In this document: one piece after another, positions 1 through 11,054 of the stretch | Numbering within the stretch: the first letter of the stretch is position 1 | Layout: each line of letters starts with the position of its first letter | NCBI GenBank assembly: GCA_029844215.1 | Contig: CM056728.1 | Location: 86,675,676 to 86,739,675 of the forward strand | DNA length: 64,000 nucleotides | Reading direction: 5' to 3' | From: Przewalskia tangutica | Lineage: Eukaryota; Streptophyta; Magnoliopsida; Solanales; Solanaceae | Translations under genes and position numbers: made by a program | The notes under the pieces: generated by a model | The model's database searches: none | Told to the model about the DNA's origin: nothing | Seen by the model: the letters and a program-made list of their open reading frames with translations, nothing else

Positions 1-2531
1 TGAATGTACAACAACCTACAATCTCAGGGAATCATACCACAAGATAAGCCTCCGGAGAAACGGAGCTTCCCAAAACGCTGAACTGTGATCCTATGAGCGA
101 GGATCAACAATCGTGTACTTCTACTGCGACATTAACGCAGCCAAGGAGGTCGATAACAGTACCAAGTATGTGAAATCAAAATATCAGAAATGAAATCATA
201 ATAGTCTATATAAAGTAGGAGACATGTATGATAACCAAACTACAGTACACAACATATAAGCAGTCATGTCAAGTCAGGGACTCACGCCCTCAAAGTCATC
301 ACTCAAATATAACCATGGGTCTCATGCCCACAACATCAATCATGCCCGTGGAATACCTTCCTCACTGCCGGCAGTCTATGATGTAATAACACCAAGGAGT
401 ACACATGAACACGTGTCCCACCTGTCATAAAACCGTGACGGCAAGTACGGCGCATAGCTACCGGATCCACCTCGCATCATCAATCGACCGGGTACGAAAG
501 CCAACTACCAGAACCTACCGTAGCAACAATACTAAACAACTATATCACTAAGCTGACCGGGGCAAGTACGACAACCTCTACCAGATCCACCCTGCATCAC
601 GTCGCTGACCGGGGCAAGTACGTAAGCTAACTACCAGATCCGCCCTGCATCACGAAACTTTGTCCAAACACTGACTCGCGAAGCTGACACGGGGCAAGTA
701 CGAAGGCCTCTACCAGATCCACCCTGCATCACGTCGCTGACCGGGGCAAGTACGTAGACCAACTACCAGATACCAAAGCCGTAATCACGAGACTTCGCCA
801 CAAAACACTCCTAATGGAAGCATACCCGTGGGCCACCCATCGTGTCAGTATGTCCAAAGGAAATAACAAGATAACAATCATAATGGAAGCATACTCGTGG
901 GCCACCCAACGTGTCAGTATGTCCAAAGCAAATAACAAGATAACACTCCTAATGGAAGCATACCCGTGGGCCACCCATCGTGTCAGTATGTCCAAAGGAA
1001 ATAACAAGATAACAATCATAATGGAAGCATACTCGTGGGCCACCCAACGTGTCAGTATGTCCAAAGAAAATAACAAGATAACACTCCTAATGGAAGCATA
1101 CCTATGGGCCACCCATCGTGTCAGTATGTCCAAAAGGATCGATATAGTGGAAGCATACCCGTGGGCCACCCATCGTGTCAGTATGTCCATCAATCAACCA
1201 GATAGCCGGCCTTCTATCGAGAGACGCGGTAGCACAGAATCAAAACACTTGCACAACAAAGGCTATCACAACAAGCATAGGCAAGTTCAACGTACTCATA
1301 GACTTTCATTTTATTACAACAAATCCGGATTTTAACCCCAAGGTACTACGTATTTTAACTCTTTAAAAGATCCATTTCTTTCACAAAAAGTCATACAGAT
1401 ACCCGTAGTATCAAAATAGAGTAACTATCTTTTTAAGTAAACCAAAACAATTTCCATATCTTCTTTTCGAGTAAACCAACTTAAGACAAAACCATGCCTT
1501 CTTTTTAAACCATTTTAAGACAAAACCATGCCTTCCTTTAAAACCAAAACACTTTAATTCCTCAAGTCTCCTTTCTTTTAGAAGTCAAGTTCCTTACTTT
1601 GGAATTTAAGAAAAACCAATACTTGTTATTAATGATCTTATTAAAGTAACCATGATCTAGGAAATGTAATACAATTTTGTCTTATCTTAGCTTCTATGCA
1701 GATGGAGGTTTCTACTGGTTTTAATATAATTAATTATTTGTCAAAACATTTTCCTTTATTAACGCTGCAGTGGTTTGTTCGATACTTATTCTCATTTCCG
1801 AAATCAATATAACTTATTCCTTTTAAAACCCAATTACCCATTTCTCATAAATGCGGTTTCACAACTTTTTAACACAAACCAAGTCCTTAATATTTCACAT
1901 CAAGTCATTTATAAGTCAAGTCTCTTATCTTTTAAAAAACCACAAACCATTTCTTTACCTACATAAAGTTGTTATAACAAACTTTCCATAAAGCCGTTAT
2001 AACACTTTATGTTTTAAACCAACCAAATTGCTTAGCACACGTGACGCTCACCGTACTACATAGTTTACAACAATCATGCTAGAAAAGATAGGAAGAGGTT
2101 CACATACCTCGCGACGATTATCGACAATTAGCAAAATGCTCCAAGTACTATAACCTTGCTAGCCTTTTCCACCCTTCAAGTAGAATACGCTACTCGTAGT
2201 ACTTCCACCTATAAAGTCACAAAACGTCTATCAACTTCTAGATCCCTTCGTAGAACATTTCTAAATACAAGGTTCCATATTCTACTAAAATTCGGCAAGA
2301 CCTCCCCGCAACCACAAAAATCTCCTCCTCTAACAAGGCCCGCTACCAAGCCAACAACTCCAGGGGTTACATGTCTAACCTGGACGTACAACATCGCCCC
2401 ACAATAATACTACAAGTCTACTGTAAATACAGTCCAATGTAAATACAGTTCAATTCTTCCTTTCCAATTTTTGTGTCGTATTCTCGTACGTACGTCCTCA
2501 CATACATACCCTGGAACTACGGGGTGTAACA
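1..2531 (-). repeat. 3' LTR of the minus-strand B element (partial)
   Basis: Reverse complement begins TGTTACACCCC at 2531 and matches 4459-7378 throughout. The distal part is lost beyond the window start. From 2531 inward it runs from the deleted U3, through AT-rich sequence (about 1330-2100), into minisatellite (about 430-1200). The 69-bp block has six unit starts here against eight in the 5' LTR. Confidence 0.92.
430..1200 (-). repeat. LTR minisatellites: GTACTTGCCCCGGTC units and 69-bp units
   Basis: From 811 to 1200 a 69-bp unit repeats (starts at 814, 883, 952, 1021 and 1090, then a 57-bp unit to 1147). Minus-strand core: GACACGATGGGTGGCCCAC. From 430 to 780 irregular units carry GTACTTGCCCCGGTCAGC on the minus strand. 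Because 69 is a multiple of three, frames stay open on both strands and give spurious ORFs of 154 and 173 codons. Confidence 0.93.
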
Positions 2532-2545
2532 TTATTCCCCCCTTA
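2532..2545 (-). promoter_or_regulatory. Polypurine tract for plus-strand priming
   Basis: Minus-strand TAAGGGGGGAATAA directly abuts the 3' LTR start at 2531, the expected place for plus-strand DNA priming. It is preceded by GAACATTCGGGACGAATG, a motif found next to the tract in the other elements. Confidence 0.88.
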
Positions 2546-3539
2546 GAAACATTCGTCCCGAATGTTCCTTCTAAGTCTCAAAACATACATGCGCCGGTAT
2601 AGCCTTCACTACTATACTTACGAAACCAATTATGCCACCAATGGCCATAATATAACATACGCGAAAAACTCCAATCCAAGCCAACGAGGAATCACCTCTA
2701 ACGTGTATAATATCACCATAAGCTCCCACCCAAGGTCTAAAGGATACTCCCTTCGCATCTTCACTTCACAACAAAATGATCTCTTTTATTCTGTTAACCC
2801 ACGCTCACTTCTTTCCTTACTCGTCGCATCTTCTCGTACACCCGAACTCTCTCTAGTACACGCACCATACTCCACCATCGCCTTCGCTTCCAAAACCTCG
2901 AGTCACTACCTCCAAACTTGGTCATCTTACTAACCTCAAATTCCTATAAGGCCATTCCCGCCTTCACGATCCGATTCTGGTCGAACATATCCACGAACTC
3001 ATACGATGGTTACCTAAACCTGGGCCTAGCACCCTCGTGATCCTACCACCTGGCGGGACCACCTCGAACTGACCCCACCTCACTCCGGGCTGCGGGTTGA
3101 CCCGCGATCTGGCCTCAACCCGACCCGCTATCGCCCAAACTCTCTCGTTCCCCGATCCGGAACAATCTTACTAATTCACGTCATGAAAGCTACCACTTCC
3201 ATCTCACACTACCCATGGAATTATCCCACAATATATTTTACGCATACCAAGTACTTCGACAAAGACCAACCGTAAAATCATCCACTCAAGGCGGCCTTGC
3301 ATCCAAAGTCCTAACTGTTATAAATTCTAAGGCTCACAATTGTCTCGTCCCCAGACTTACCCTTTCTCAACTACCCATGTTTTCTAATTCACACTTAACA
3401 CAATGTTATCCGTACATAGCACTTAACATGTACCCACCATAACAACATAAACAAGTCTCTTAAGGGCTAAAGATATCTCTGCAACTACTGTCTCACTTTC
3501 CCTTTGTCGCTCTAATCATAATCCTGCCCTGCAGGGCGC
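2546..3539 (-). other. 3' internal non-coding region without integrase
   Basis: No convincing coding frame is visible. The region aligns by eye with 59166-59935 and 42515-43480, and with the flanks of the integrase remnant in the 38617 element (52200-52620, then 53400-53780). The integrase segment itself is missing. A GC-rich stretch at 3020-3160, also present in the other elements, contains GGGTCAACCCGC-like sequence. Confidence 0.7.
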
Positions 3540-4252
3540 CTAGCTATATAAGGCGATGAACCAGCCACCGATCCCGGCGTCGAGTCTCTACATACGTGCT
3601 ACTGGCCTGACAAACTCTCACCAAATGGCCCCGCTGGCCGCAAGCATACAAGTTCGCCGCGCATCGACACTCCCCATAATGGAGTCTATTACAACGGCCA
3701 CAACGAGGTAGGGGTGACCTCATCTGACTAACACCCCTTCTCCCGAACAATCGAACTCGAATCGACCGGTAGCCGAGTCATCCTCTGTATCCTCCTACTG
3801 ACATCCTACCATCACATGGCCCTGACGGCCGCAAGTATAACAATCTCCCAAACTAGCACGACACCCTGAGGACCATCCTCAGCTCTCTATCCATAGAACT
3901 CTGGCAAACTGCAACTCAAGAAATCCCGAAGTCTCAGACTATCGGATCTAGTGGTGAATCATCTTCGCTGGAACCACCTGGCCCCGTCCCGCCTCATTAC
4001 ACCCACCAACCTAGCTAGTAATCGGGCTATCTCCTTGAACTCATATCCTCGGCCTCGCCGTGGAACCGAGGCTCGGTATCGTGGCCTCGTGAGAAATCGC
4101 TGGCGCCTAAACTCGCTGGGCTAGCGGCGCCATAAAACTCGCCGTCAAGTACTATCTCGTAATGACCGTGCTCGTGCCTCGTAACCTCTCGTGTTCTACT
4201 CGTAGCTCCTCTCGCCGCTTTGCCCATCTGGGCCTCGGTTGCGTAGAGGCAT
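3540..4252 (-). pseudogene. gag: Decayed gag, internally deleted
   Basis: A start is visible at 4252 (MPLR..., the same N-terminus as other B copies), followed by frames broken by stops and shifts. The central capsid-like segment seen in the 38617 element (FDSLARYVP region) is missing. Past the deletion, 3544-3750 encodes GRRGVSQ, then CGRC...HYGECR and a final CCHC knuckle YACGQRGHLVRVC with its first Cys changed. Gag would package element RNA into particles. This copy cannot make an intact protein as written, although several breaks sit in CAG/CTG contexts where the sequence itself may be unreliable. Confidence 0.75.
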
Positions 4253-4440
4253 AACGGGTACATAAGAATACGCCAGAGGGAGTCCAACTTATAACACAAC
4301 TCTAAGGCACGATCTCAGAGTGAGAAGAATGGAAACCAATCCTAAATATCCTGTAGCCTCCTGATTATAGATGTGGTGCACAACACACCGATAATCAAGA
4401 CTCTACTAGACACGGTATATAGACACTTTCCGAGGATTAA

Positions 4441-4454
4441 CTGCTCTGATACCA
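4441..4454 (-). promoter_or_regulatory. Primer binding site, initiator tRNA-Met
   Basis: Minus-strand TGGTATCAGAGCAG lies four bases inside the LTR end (TGACA at 4459), as expected for minus-strand priming by the 3' end of initiator tRNA-Met. Confidence 0.93.
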
Positions 4455-4458
4455 CTTT

Positions 4459-7378
4459 TGTCACGACCCGACTGCCCGGATCGTGCCTTACCCCAGGCAC
4501 CCTAGTGATACAAACATCAGAGAAAATCAGCGGAAATAAAACTTAAGCATGAATCAAGACATAAAATAAGCAATAGGCTAACCAAAACGGTTACCTTCCT
4601 GAATATATATAAAAATTGAACAGTTAAATCCCTTACAAACCCTGCCCACAACAAGATTACTGCACTTACGAATTTTATAACAACTATGACGGACAGGCTT
4701 CGCCATACCCCGAATGTACAACAACCTACAATCTGTGGAATCATACCACAAGATAAGCCTCCGAGAAACGAGCTTCCCAAAATGTCAATCGTGATCCTAT
4801 GAGCGAGGATCAACAATCGTGTACTTCTACTGCAGATGAACGCAGCTTCAAGGAGGTCAAGACAACAGTACCAAGTATGTGAATCAAAATATCAGAATGA
4901 AATCATAATAGTCTATATAAAGTAGGAGACATGTATGATAACCAAACTACAGTACACAACATATAAGCAGTCAAGTCAGGGACTCACGCCCTCAAAGTCA
5001 TCACTCAAATATAACCATGGGTCTCACGCCCACAACATCAATCATGCCCGTGGAATACCTTCCTCACTGCCGGCAGTCTATGATATAATAACACCAAGGA
5101 GTACACATGAACACCAGGTCTCACCTGTGTCATAAAACCGTACGGGGCAAGTACGAAGGCATAGCTACCAGATCCACCCTGCATCATCAACTGACCGGGG
5201 CAGGTACGAAAGCGAACTACCAGAACTTACCGTACCAACAATACTAAACAACTATATCACGAAGCTGACCGGGGCAAGTACGATAGCCTCTACCAGATCC
5301 ACCTTGCATCACGCCACGACCGGCAAGTACGTAGCTAACTACCGATCCGCCTGCATCACGAAACTACGCCCAAACACCGACTCGCCGGTCGACACGGCAA
5401 GACGGGCGCCTCTACCAGATCCACCCTGCATCACGTCGCTGACCGGGGCAAGTACGTAGACCAACTACCAGATACCAAAGCCGTAATCACGAGACTTCGC
5501 CACAAAACACTCCTAATGGAAGCATACCCGTGGGCCACCCATCGTGTCAGTATGTCCAAAGGAAATAACAAGATAACAATCATAATGGAAGCATACTCGT
5601 GGGCCACCCAACGTGTCAGTATGTCCAAAGCAAATAACAAGATAACACTCCTAATGGAAGCATACCCGTGGGCCACCCATCGTGTCAGTATGTCCAAAGG
5701 AAATAACAAGATAACAATCATAATGGAAGCATACTCGTGGGCCTCCCAACGCGGTCAAGATGTCCAAAGCAAATAACAAGATAACACTTAATGGAAGATA
5801 CCCGTGGCCACCCATCGTGGTCGGTATGTCCAAAGGAAATAACAAGATAACAATCATAATGGAAGCATACTCGTGGGCCACCCAACGTGTCAGTATGTCC
5901 AAAGCAAATAACAAGATAACACTCCTAATGGAAGCATACCCGTGGGCCACCCATCGAGTCAGTATGTCCAAAAGGATCGATATAGTGGAAGCATACCCGT
6001 GGGCCACCCATCGTGTCAGTATGTCCATCAATCAACCAGATAGCCGACCCTCCATCGAGAGACGCGGTAGCACAGAATCAAAACACTTGCACAACAAAGG
6101 CTATCACAACAAGCATATGCAAGTTCAACGTACTCATAGACTTTCATTTTATTACAACAAATCCGGATTTTAACCCCAAGGTACTACGTATTTTAACTCT
6201 TTAAAAGATCCATTTCTTTCACAAAAAGTCATACGATACCCGTAGTATCAAAATAGAGTAACTATCTTTTTATGTAAACCAAAATAATTTCCATATCTTC
6301 TTTTCGAGTAAACCAACTTAAGACAAAACCATGCCTTCTTTTTAAATCATTTTATGACAAAACCATGCCTTCCTTTAAAACCAAAACACTTTAATTCCTC
6401 AAGTCTCATTTCTTTTAGAAATCAAGTTCCTTACTTTGGAATTTAAGAAAAACCAATACTTGTTATTAATGATCTTATTAAAGTAACCATGATCTAGGAA
6501 ATGTAATACAATTTTGTCTTATCTTAGCTTCTATGCAGATGGAGGTTTCTACAGGTTTTAATATAATTAATTATTTGTCAAAACATTTTCCTTTATTAAC
6601 GCTGCAGTGGTTTGTTCGATACTTATTCTCATTTCCGAAATCAATATAACTTATTCCTTTTAAAACCCAATTACCCATTTCTCATAAATGCGGTTTCACA
6701 ACTTTTTAACACAAACCAAGTCCTTAATATTTCACATCAAGTCATTTATAAGTCAAGTTTCTTATCTTTAAAAAAACCACAAACCATTTCTTTACCTACA
6801 TAAAGTTGTTATAACAAACTTTCCATAAAGCCGTTATAACACTTTATGTTTTAAACCAACCAAATTCGTTTAGCACACGTACGTCTACCGTACTACATAG
6901 TTTACAACAATTATGCTAGAAAAGATAGGAAGAGGTTCACATACCTCGCGACGATTATCGACAATTAGCAAAATGCTCCAAGTACTATAACCTTGCTAGC
7001 CTTTTCCACCCTTCAAGTAGAATACGCTACTCGTAGTACTTCCACCTATAAAGTCACAAAATGTCTATCAACTTCTAGATCCCTTCGTAGAATATTTCTA
7101 AATACAAGGTTCCATATTCTACGGAAAATTCGGCAGCACCTCCCCCCCCGCAACCACAAAAATCTCCTCCTCTAACAAGGTCCGCTACCAAGCCAACAAC
7201 TCCAAGGGGGGGTTACACGTCTAACCGGACGTGTACAACACTGCCCCACAATAATACTACAAGTCTACTGTAAATACAGTCCAATGTAAATACAGTTCAA
7301 TTCTTCCTTTCCAATTTTTGTGTCGTATTCTCGTACGTACGTCCTCACATACATACCCTGGAACTACGGGGTGTAACA
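4459..7378 (-). repeat. 5' LTR of the minus-strand B element
   Basis: TG...CA ends: TGTTACACC at 7378 and TCGTGACA at 4459. Length is 2920 bp. Compared with the B LTR at 30865, it lacks the segment equivalent to about 30935-31765, which contains the TATAAATACCCC box. The join reads GGAAGAATTGAACTG at 7290-7305 (minus strand), with AAGAA shared by both sides. The 3' LTR has the same deletion. Confidence 0.92.
5140..6030 (-). repeat. LTR minisatellites of the 5' LTR
   Basis: Irregular GTACTTGCC units span 5140-5500. 68-69-bp units start at 5516, 5585, 5654, 5723, 5791, 5859, 5928 and 5985. Two more units than the 3' LTR copy, so the array changed length after or during insertion. Units at 5723-5850 carry extra small indels. 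Confidence 0.92.
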
Positions 7379-7680
7379 ACAGCCTATGCGAGGAATACCT
7401 CATGCGGGTCCACATGACCCATGCGGGTGAAATAGTCCCAGGAGTAGGAGTGCTTAATGATACTGCGGGCAGGTGACCTGACTTTGATCATGAGCTTCCT
7501 ATTTTTCATGCAGTATGGTATATACTTGATATTCTCATTGTTAGTAGGGCACAGTGTACTGTAAATTGATTTATCATACATATCTCCAGTTATTTTAGAC
7601 TTATGAGGTATTTACTGATTTTTCCGCCGCATACTGTACCACAGATCGACCTCCTTCGGGGGGCTACGTTCATGCCGCAG
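7379..7680 (+). repeat. Family C LTR fragment, left of the tandem array
   Basis: Contains a GATGCGAGGAATACCTCATG-like unit (compare 49705-49940) and ends ...GTTCATGCCGCAG. The continuation GTTGAGGTACGTAGC is found at 28316, across the array. The joined sequence matches the family C solo LTR around 34770-34830 (reverse complement). It is the host sequence for both the minus-strand B element and the family A array. Confidence 0.82.
7676..7680. repeat. Target-site duplication CGCAG, left copy
   Basis: CGCAG immediately precedes the first family A LTR and recurs at 28311-28315, immediately after the fourth LTR. Confidence 0.9.
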
Positions 7681-8066
7681 TGTTATACCCCGTATTTCCA
7701 GAGTATGTACGTGGGGACGTACGTAGAAAAGTTTGAGCCTTAAAGTATGTAAGGGCCAAAAATTTTTGTTCACAACTACCTAAAAGAATCGTTTTCCGAC
7801 GAAACGTCTTCCAAAGCTTGCGTAGGGAAAATTCCGGCTATGTCATTTATAATTTTTGCGGATTTTTCCGAGAGACGAAATATTTTGGACCAACGAGAGG
7901 GCGACACTTGTCACCCTCAAGTTGGTGGATGTGGGGCGGCAAGTTGGACGATTTGGAGGTCTTGGTTAGGTAGGATATTTTGTGTAGTAGATGGATAAGG
8001 ACACTTGGATAAATCCTCACCCTACACTTGCATAGCACTTGGCTTGATCTTGGCCATTGGTTGGCC

Positions 8067-8074
8067 TATAAATA
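8067..8074 (+). promoter_or_regulatory. TATA box of LTR 1
   Basis: GGCCTATAAATACCCCCCTT, conserved in all four array LTRs and in most B LTRs, about 390 bp into the LTR. The likely RNA start lies about 30 bp downstream. Confidence 0.75.
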
Positions 8075-8174
8075 CCCCCCTTGGTTGATGAACTTCTTCA
8101 TCCTAAAATAGTTTCTAAGTCTTAAATTCTCCCTCCCCTCTTAGCTAGGTTCTCGTCCAAGCCTTGGTGAGGCT

Positions 8175-8432
8175 TTGGCCGAAACCCCCCCTCCTAGTAG
8201 CCTTGGCCGAGAGTACCCCCCCTACCTTGAGTTGTCTCGTAAAATACTACCCCCCCTCCTCTTGGTAGAAATACTCTCCAAATATTGTTACTATTCCAAA
8301 ATACCTTGGCCCAAATACCTTGTAGTATTCCAAGGTTACACTTATACTAAAAGCCCAGAAATACTATTATACTTCCCTTCAGTCACTAAACGAAACCCTA
8401 AGGAAAATCTCCATAGTTGGTTGGAGTATTAA
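8175..8432 (+). other. Short leader ORF downstream of the LTR promoter
   Basis: 85 codons starting about 100 bp after the TATA box. A 66-codon in-frame part beginning MSRKILPP recurs in LTRs 2 (14052-14252) and 3 (19813-20013); LTR 4 is shifted near 25805. I recognise no domain. It may be an upstream ORF of the element RNA or chance. Proline-rich start and C-tract length changes nearby make coding doubtful. Confidence 0.2.
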
Positions 8433-8830
8433 GAAGAAGTTGCGTAGAACTTCTAAGGGTTGTTTGGAGCGGGTTGGAGCACCCGGAGTAGGAGCTTAAC
8501 GTTGCTCAGGATCGACATTAAACTTGGATAATTTTGGGCTTACCGAGGTAAATAATCCTATCCTTCTATTGTAATTGGAAATTACATACTGTTGTAGCAT
8601 AGAAATGAATATAAGATTCATAGAAGAGAATTGAACTGTAATAGAAGCATATTACAGAAGAGACTTGAACTGAAATCACATCAGAAGAATAATCTACAGA
8701 GTAGTCTAGGTATTGATAGACTTGTATAACCTTTATAGGTTGATTGATCTGCGAAGCATGTACTACTTGAAAGGTGGACGAGGCTAGCGTTATAGCCGCG
8801 AGCGCTTTGCTAATAGTCGATAATCGTCGC

Positions 8831-8840
8831 GAGGTATGTG
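8831..8840 (+). promoter_or_regulatory. Splice-donor-like site GAG|GTATGTG
   Basis: Sits in TAATCGTCGCGAGGTATGTG, one of the best-conserved stretches shared by A and B LTRs (for example 32118 and 48751). A candidate acceptor with branch-like CTGAT and CACTAG lies at 10797-10798. Splicing is inference only. Confidence 0.3.
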
Positions 8841-9939
8841 ATTCTTCCTATACTCTTGAGCATGATATTTTAAAAGGATATATATATAGTACGGTAGACG
8901 TACGTGTGTTAAACTGAACGTAGTTATACGGCAATGTCTTTTGACTTAAGCCCAATAATAAGAAATCTCGAAGTATATCAAAAGAATTAACAAACCTTTT
9001 TGAAAGAAGAGTAATACTTGGTTTTGAAAACATAAGAGTTATACTAGCTTTATGGGAAGTTAGGTATAACGTCTTAAGAGAGATAAAGAGAATGGTTTAC
9101 TGATCTTAAAAGATAAGAGACTTGACTTAAATGAATTAATATGAATTTTGTGAAACCTCATTCGTGAGTAATGAGTACTTGGTTTTAAAAGGAATAATGT
9201 TTTACCGATTTGAAATCGAATAAGTATCGAACAAACCACAAAGCGCTAATAAAGTGGAAATGTATTGACTAACAAAGTATTATTAAAACCAAGAGAAACC
9301 TCCATCCGCATGAAGCTAAGATGAGACAAAATGATATTACATTTCCTAGATCATGGCTGCTTTAATAAGATTGTTATGAACAAGAATAACCTACTCACAC
9401 ATAAGGCATATGTTTCTCAAATTGTTTTAAAGGATTAAAACTATGAACTACGAAACCTTTTCGAAAATGAGAAACTTGAGCATTTGAAATTAGGCAAACT
9501 TGAACGTTGGGAAAATAATGTTGTTACTTGATTTTACAAAGGGAAGTGTTTTGGTTTACTTAACAATGTTAGTCACTCTATTTTTATACTACGGGTATCG
9601 GGTGACCTTTGTAAAAGAAATGGATCTTTAAAAGGAATTTAACGTACGTAGTACTTTAGGGTTAAAACCCGGACTTTGACATAAAATGAAAGTACCTTGA
9701 GTTGTGTATAACTTCCCTATGCTTGTTGTTGTGAAACTTGCCTATGCTTATTGTGATAGCCTTTGTTGTGCAAGAATTGTGTTTCTATACTACCGCGTCT
9801 CTCGATGGAGGGCCGGTTGACTTGTTGAGAACTTACTTGGACGTGCCGGCAGTGACGGAGAATTCCACGGGTACGCTCCTGTTGATAGGTGTTATTCCAT
9901 GGACTAGCTCTCCATGAGGTTTTACTGTTCGGCCTTGGT

Positions 9940-10135
9940 ATCTGGTGGTCGGCTTTCGTACTTGCCCCGTCTCGTGGCGGATTCGCCTCGTACCGGTAGT
10001 TAGCCCTCGCACTTGCCCTGCTCAGTGTAGTGACAAAGTCTCGTGATACGCCTGTACTGTAGTTAGCCCTCAGATTTTGCCCCGGTCAACTACGTGACCG
10101 CCTTGGTATCCGTAGTCGGCCAGACTTGCCCCGTG
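9940..10135 (+). repeat. GTACTTGCCCCG minisatellite of LTR 1
   Basis: Irregular units with CTTGGTATCTGGTAGT...GTACTTGCCCCGGTC cores. Equivalent blocks are at 15750-15965, 21530-21745 and 27380-27590. Units in this copy have lost bases mainly at CTGG and CCGG. Confidence 0.85.
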
Positions 10136-10851
10136 TCAGCTTCGTGGTTTGGTTGTATAGTATTGTTAGTACGGCTTTGGCATCAGGTAGGACTTGGTGT
10201 TCATATGTATTCCTTGGTGCTTTTATATCATAGACTGCCGGCAGTGAGGAAGGTATTCCACGGGCATGATTGATGTGGGCGTGAGACCCATAGTTATATT
10301 TGAGTGATGACTTTGAGGCGTGAGTCCACGACATGACATGATCGCTATTTATTGTGAATCGTAGTTTGGTTATCATACATGTCTCCGCTTTATATAGACT
10401 ACTATGATTTCATTTACGATTTTCGGGCCACATACTTGGTACCTGTCGACTTCCTTCGGCCGCGTTCATGCCGCAGTAGAGGTACACCAGTCGTTGATCC
10501 TAGCTCGTGGTCAGTCAGCGTTTGGGAAGCTCCGCTTTCCGAGGCTTATCGATGGTATAGTCCTCTCGCCGCCAGAGGTGCTACATTCAGGTATGGCGGG
10601 GCCCCGTCCGCCATTGTTGTCATATCACTCTTAGAGGTCTGTAGTACCCAGGCGTAATTGTAAAAAAAGGGATGTAACTGTTCTAGTTGATATTTATATA
10701 TGCCGCAAGGCAACTTTCTCAGATTATTGTTTCATACTTCATGTCATTTCGTGTTATTGTTTTATATTCCGCTGATTACTCTGATGTTGTATCACTAGGG
10801 TGCCCGGGGTAAGACACCAGTCACGGGCCCGGGTTCGGGTCGTGACAAAAG

Positions 10852-10864
10852 TGGTATCAGAGCA
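10852..10864 (+). promoter_or_regulatory. Primer binding site, array unit 1
   Basis: TGGTATCAGAGCA, four bases after the LTR 1 end; complementary to the 3' end of initiator tRNA-Met. Confidence 0.95.
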
Positions 10865-11054
10865 GTTAATCCTCGGAAAGTGTCTACAGACCGTATCTAG
10901 TAGAGTCTTGATTATCGGTGTGTTGTGCACCATACCAATAATCAGGAGGCTATAGGATATTTAGGATTGGTTTCCATTCTTCTCACTCTGAGATCGTGCC
11001 TTAGAGCTGTGTTATAAGTTGGACCCCTCTAACGTATTTTTTCCCCTTACCGTT

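Larger units (their letters stand above)
1..7378 (-). mobile_element. Family B non-autonomous LTR retrotransposon, left end outside window
   Basis: On the minus strand this reads 5' LTR (4459-7378), Met-tRNA primer site (4441-4454), decayed gag (3540-4252), non-coding 3' internal part, purine tract (2532-2545) and 3' LTR (1-2531, cut by the window start). The internal region is only 1927 bp and holds no protease, reverse transcriptase, RNase H or integrase that I can find. Both LTRs begin TGTTACACCCCGTAG and share an internal deletion that removes the TATA-box region. It is inserted into a family C LTR that resumes at 7379; the bases after the insertion are ACAGC, but the matching left duplication lies outside the window. 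Confidence 0.9.
7681..10847 (+). repeat. Array LTR 1 (family A)
   Basis: Runs TGTTATACCCC... to ...TCGTGACA, 3167 bp. Carries a TATA box at 8067, a splice-donor-like GAGGTATGTG at 8831, AT-rich sequence (8600-9700), GTACTTGCC units (9940-10135) and a conserved 3' end. It shares GCTAAGATG (about 9317) and CACGGGCCCGGGTTCGG (near the 3' end) with LTR 4, not with LTRs 2 and 3. Confidence 0.95.

Noticed and set aside
729..1335. Long ORFs on both strands (154 and 173 codons) with a repeating 23-residue peptide
   Set aside because: They are the 69-bp LTR minisatellite read in frame; 69 is a multiple of three, so both strands stay open. Same for 5431-6173 and 32939-33369.
7847..8038. 63-codon minus-strand ORF repeated at 19435 and 25293
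   Set aside because: Lies in LTR U3 upstream of the TATA box, opposite the element's transcription; repeats only because the LTR repeats.
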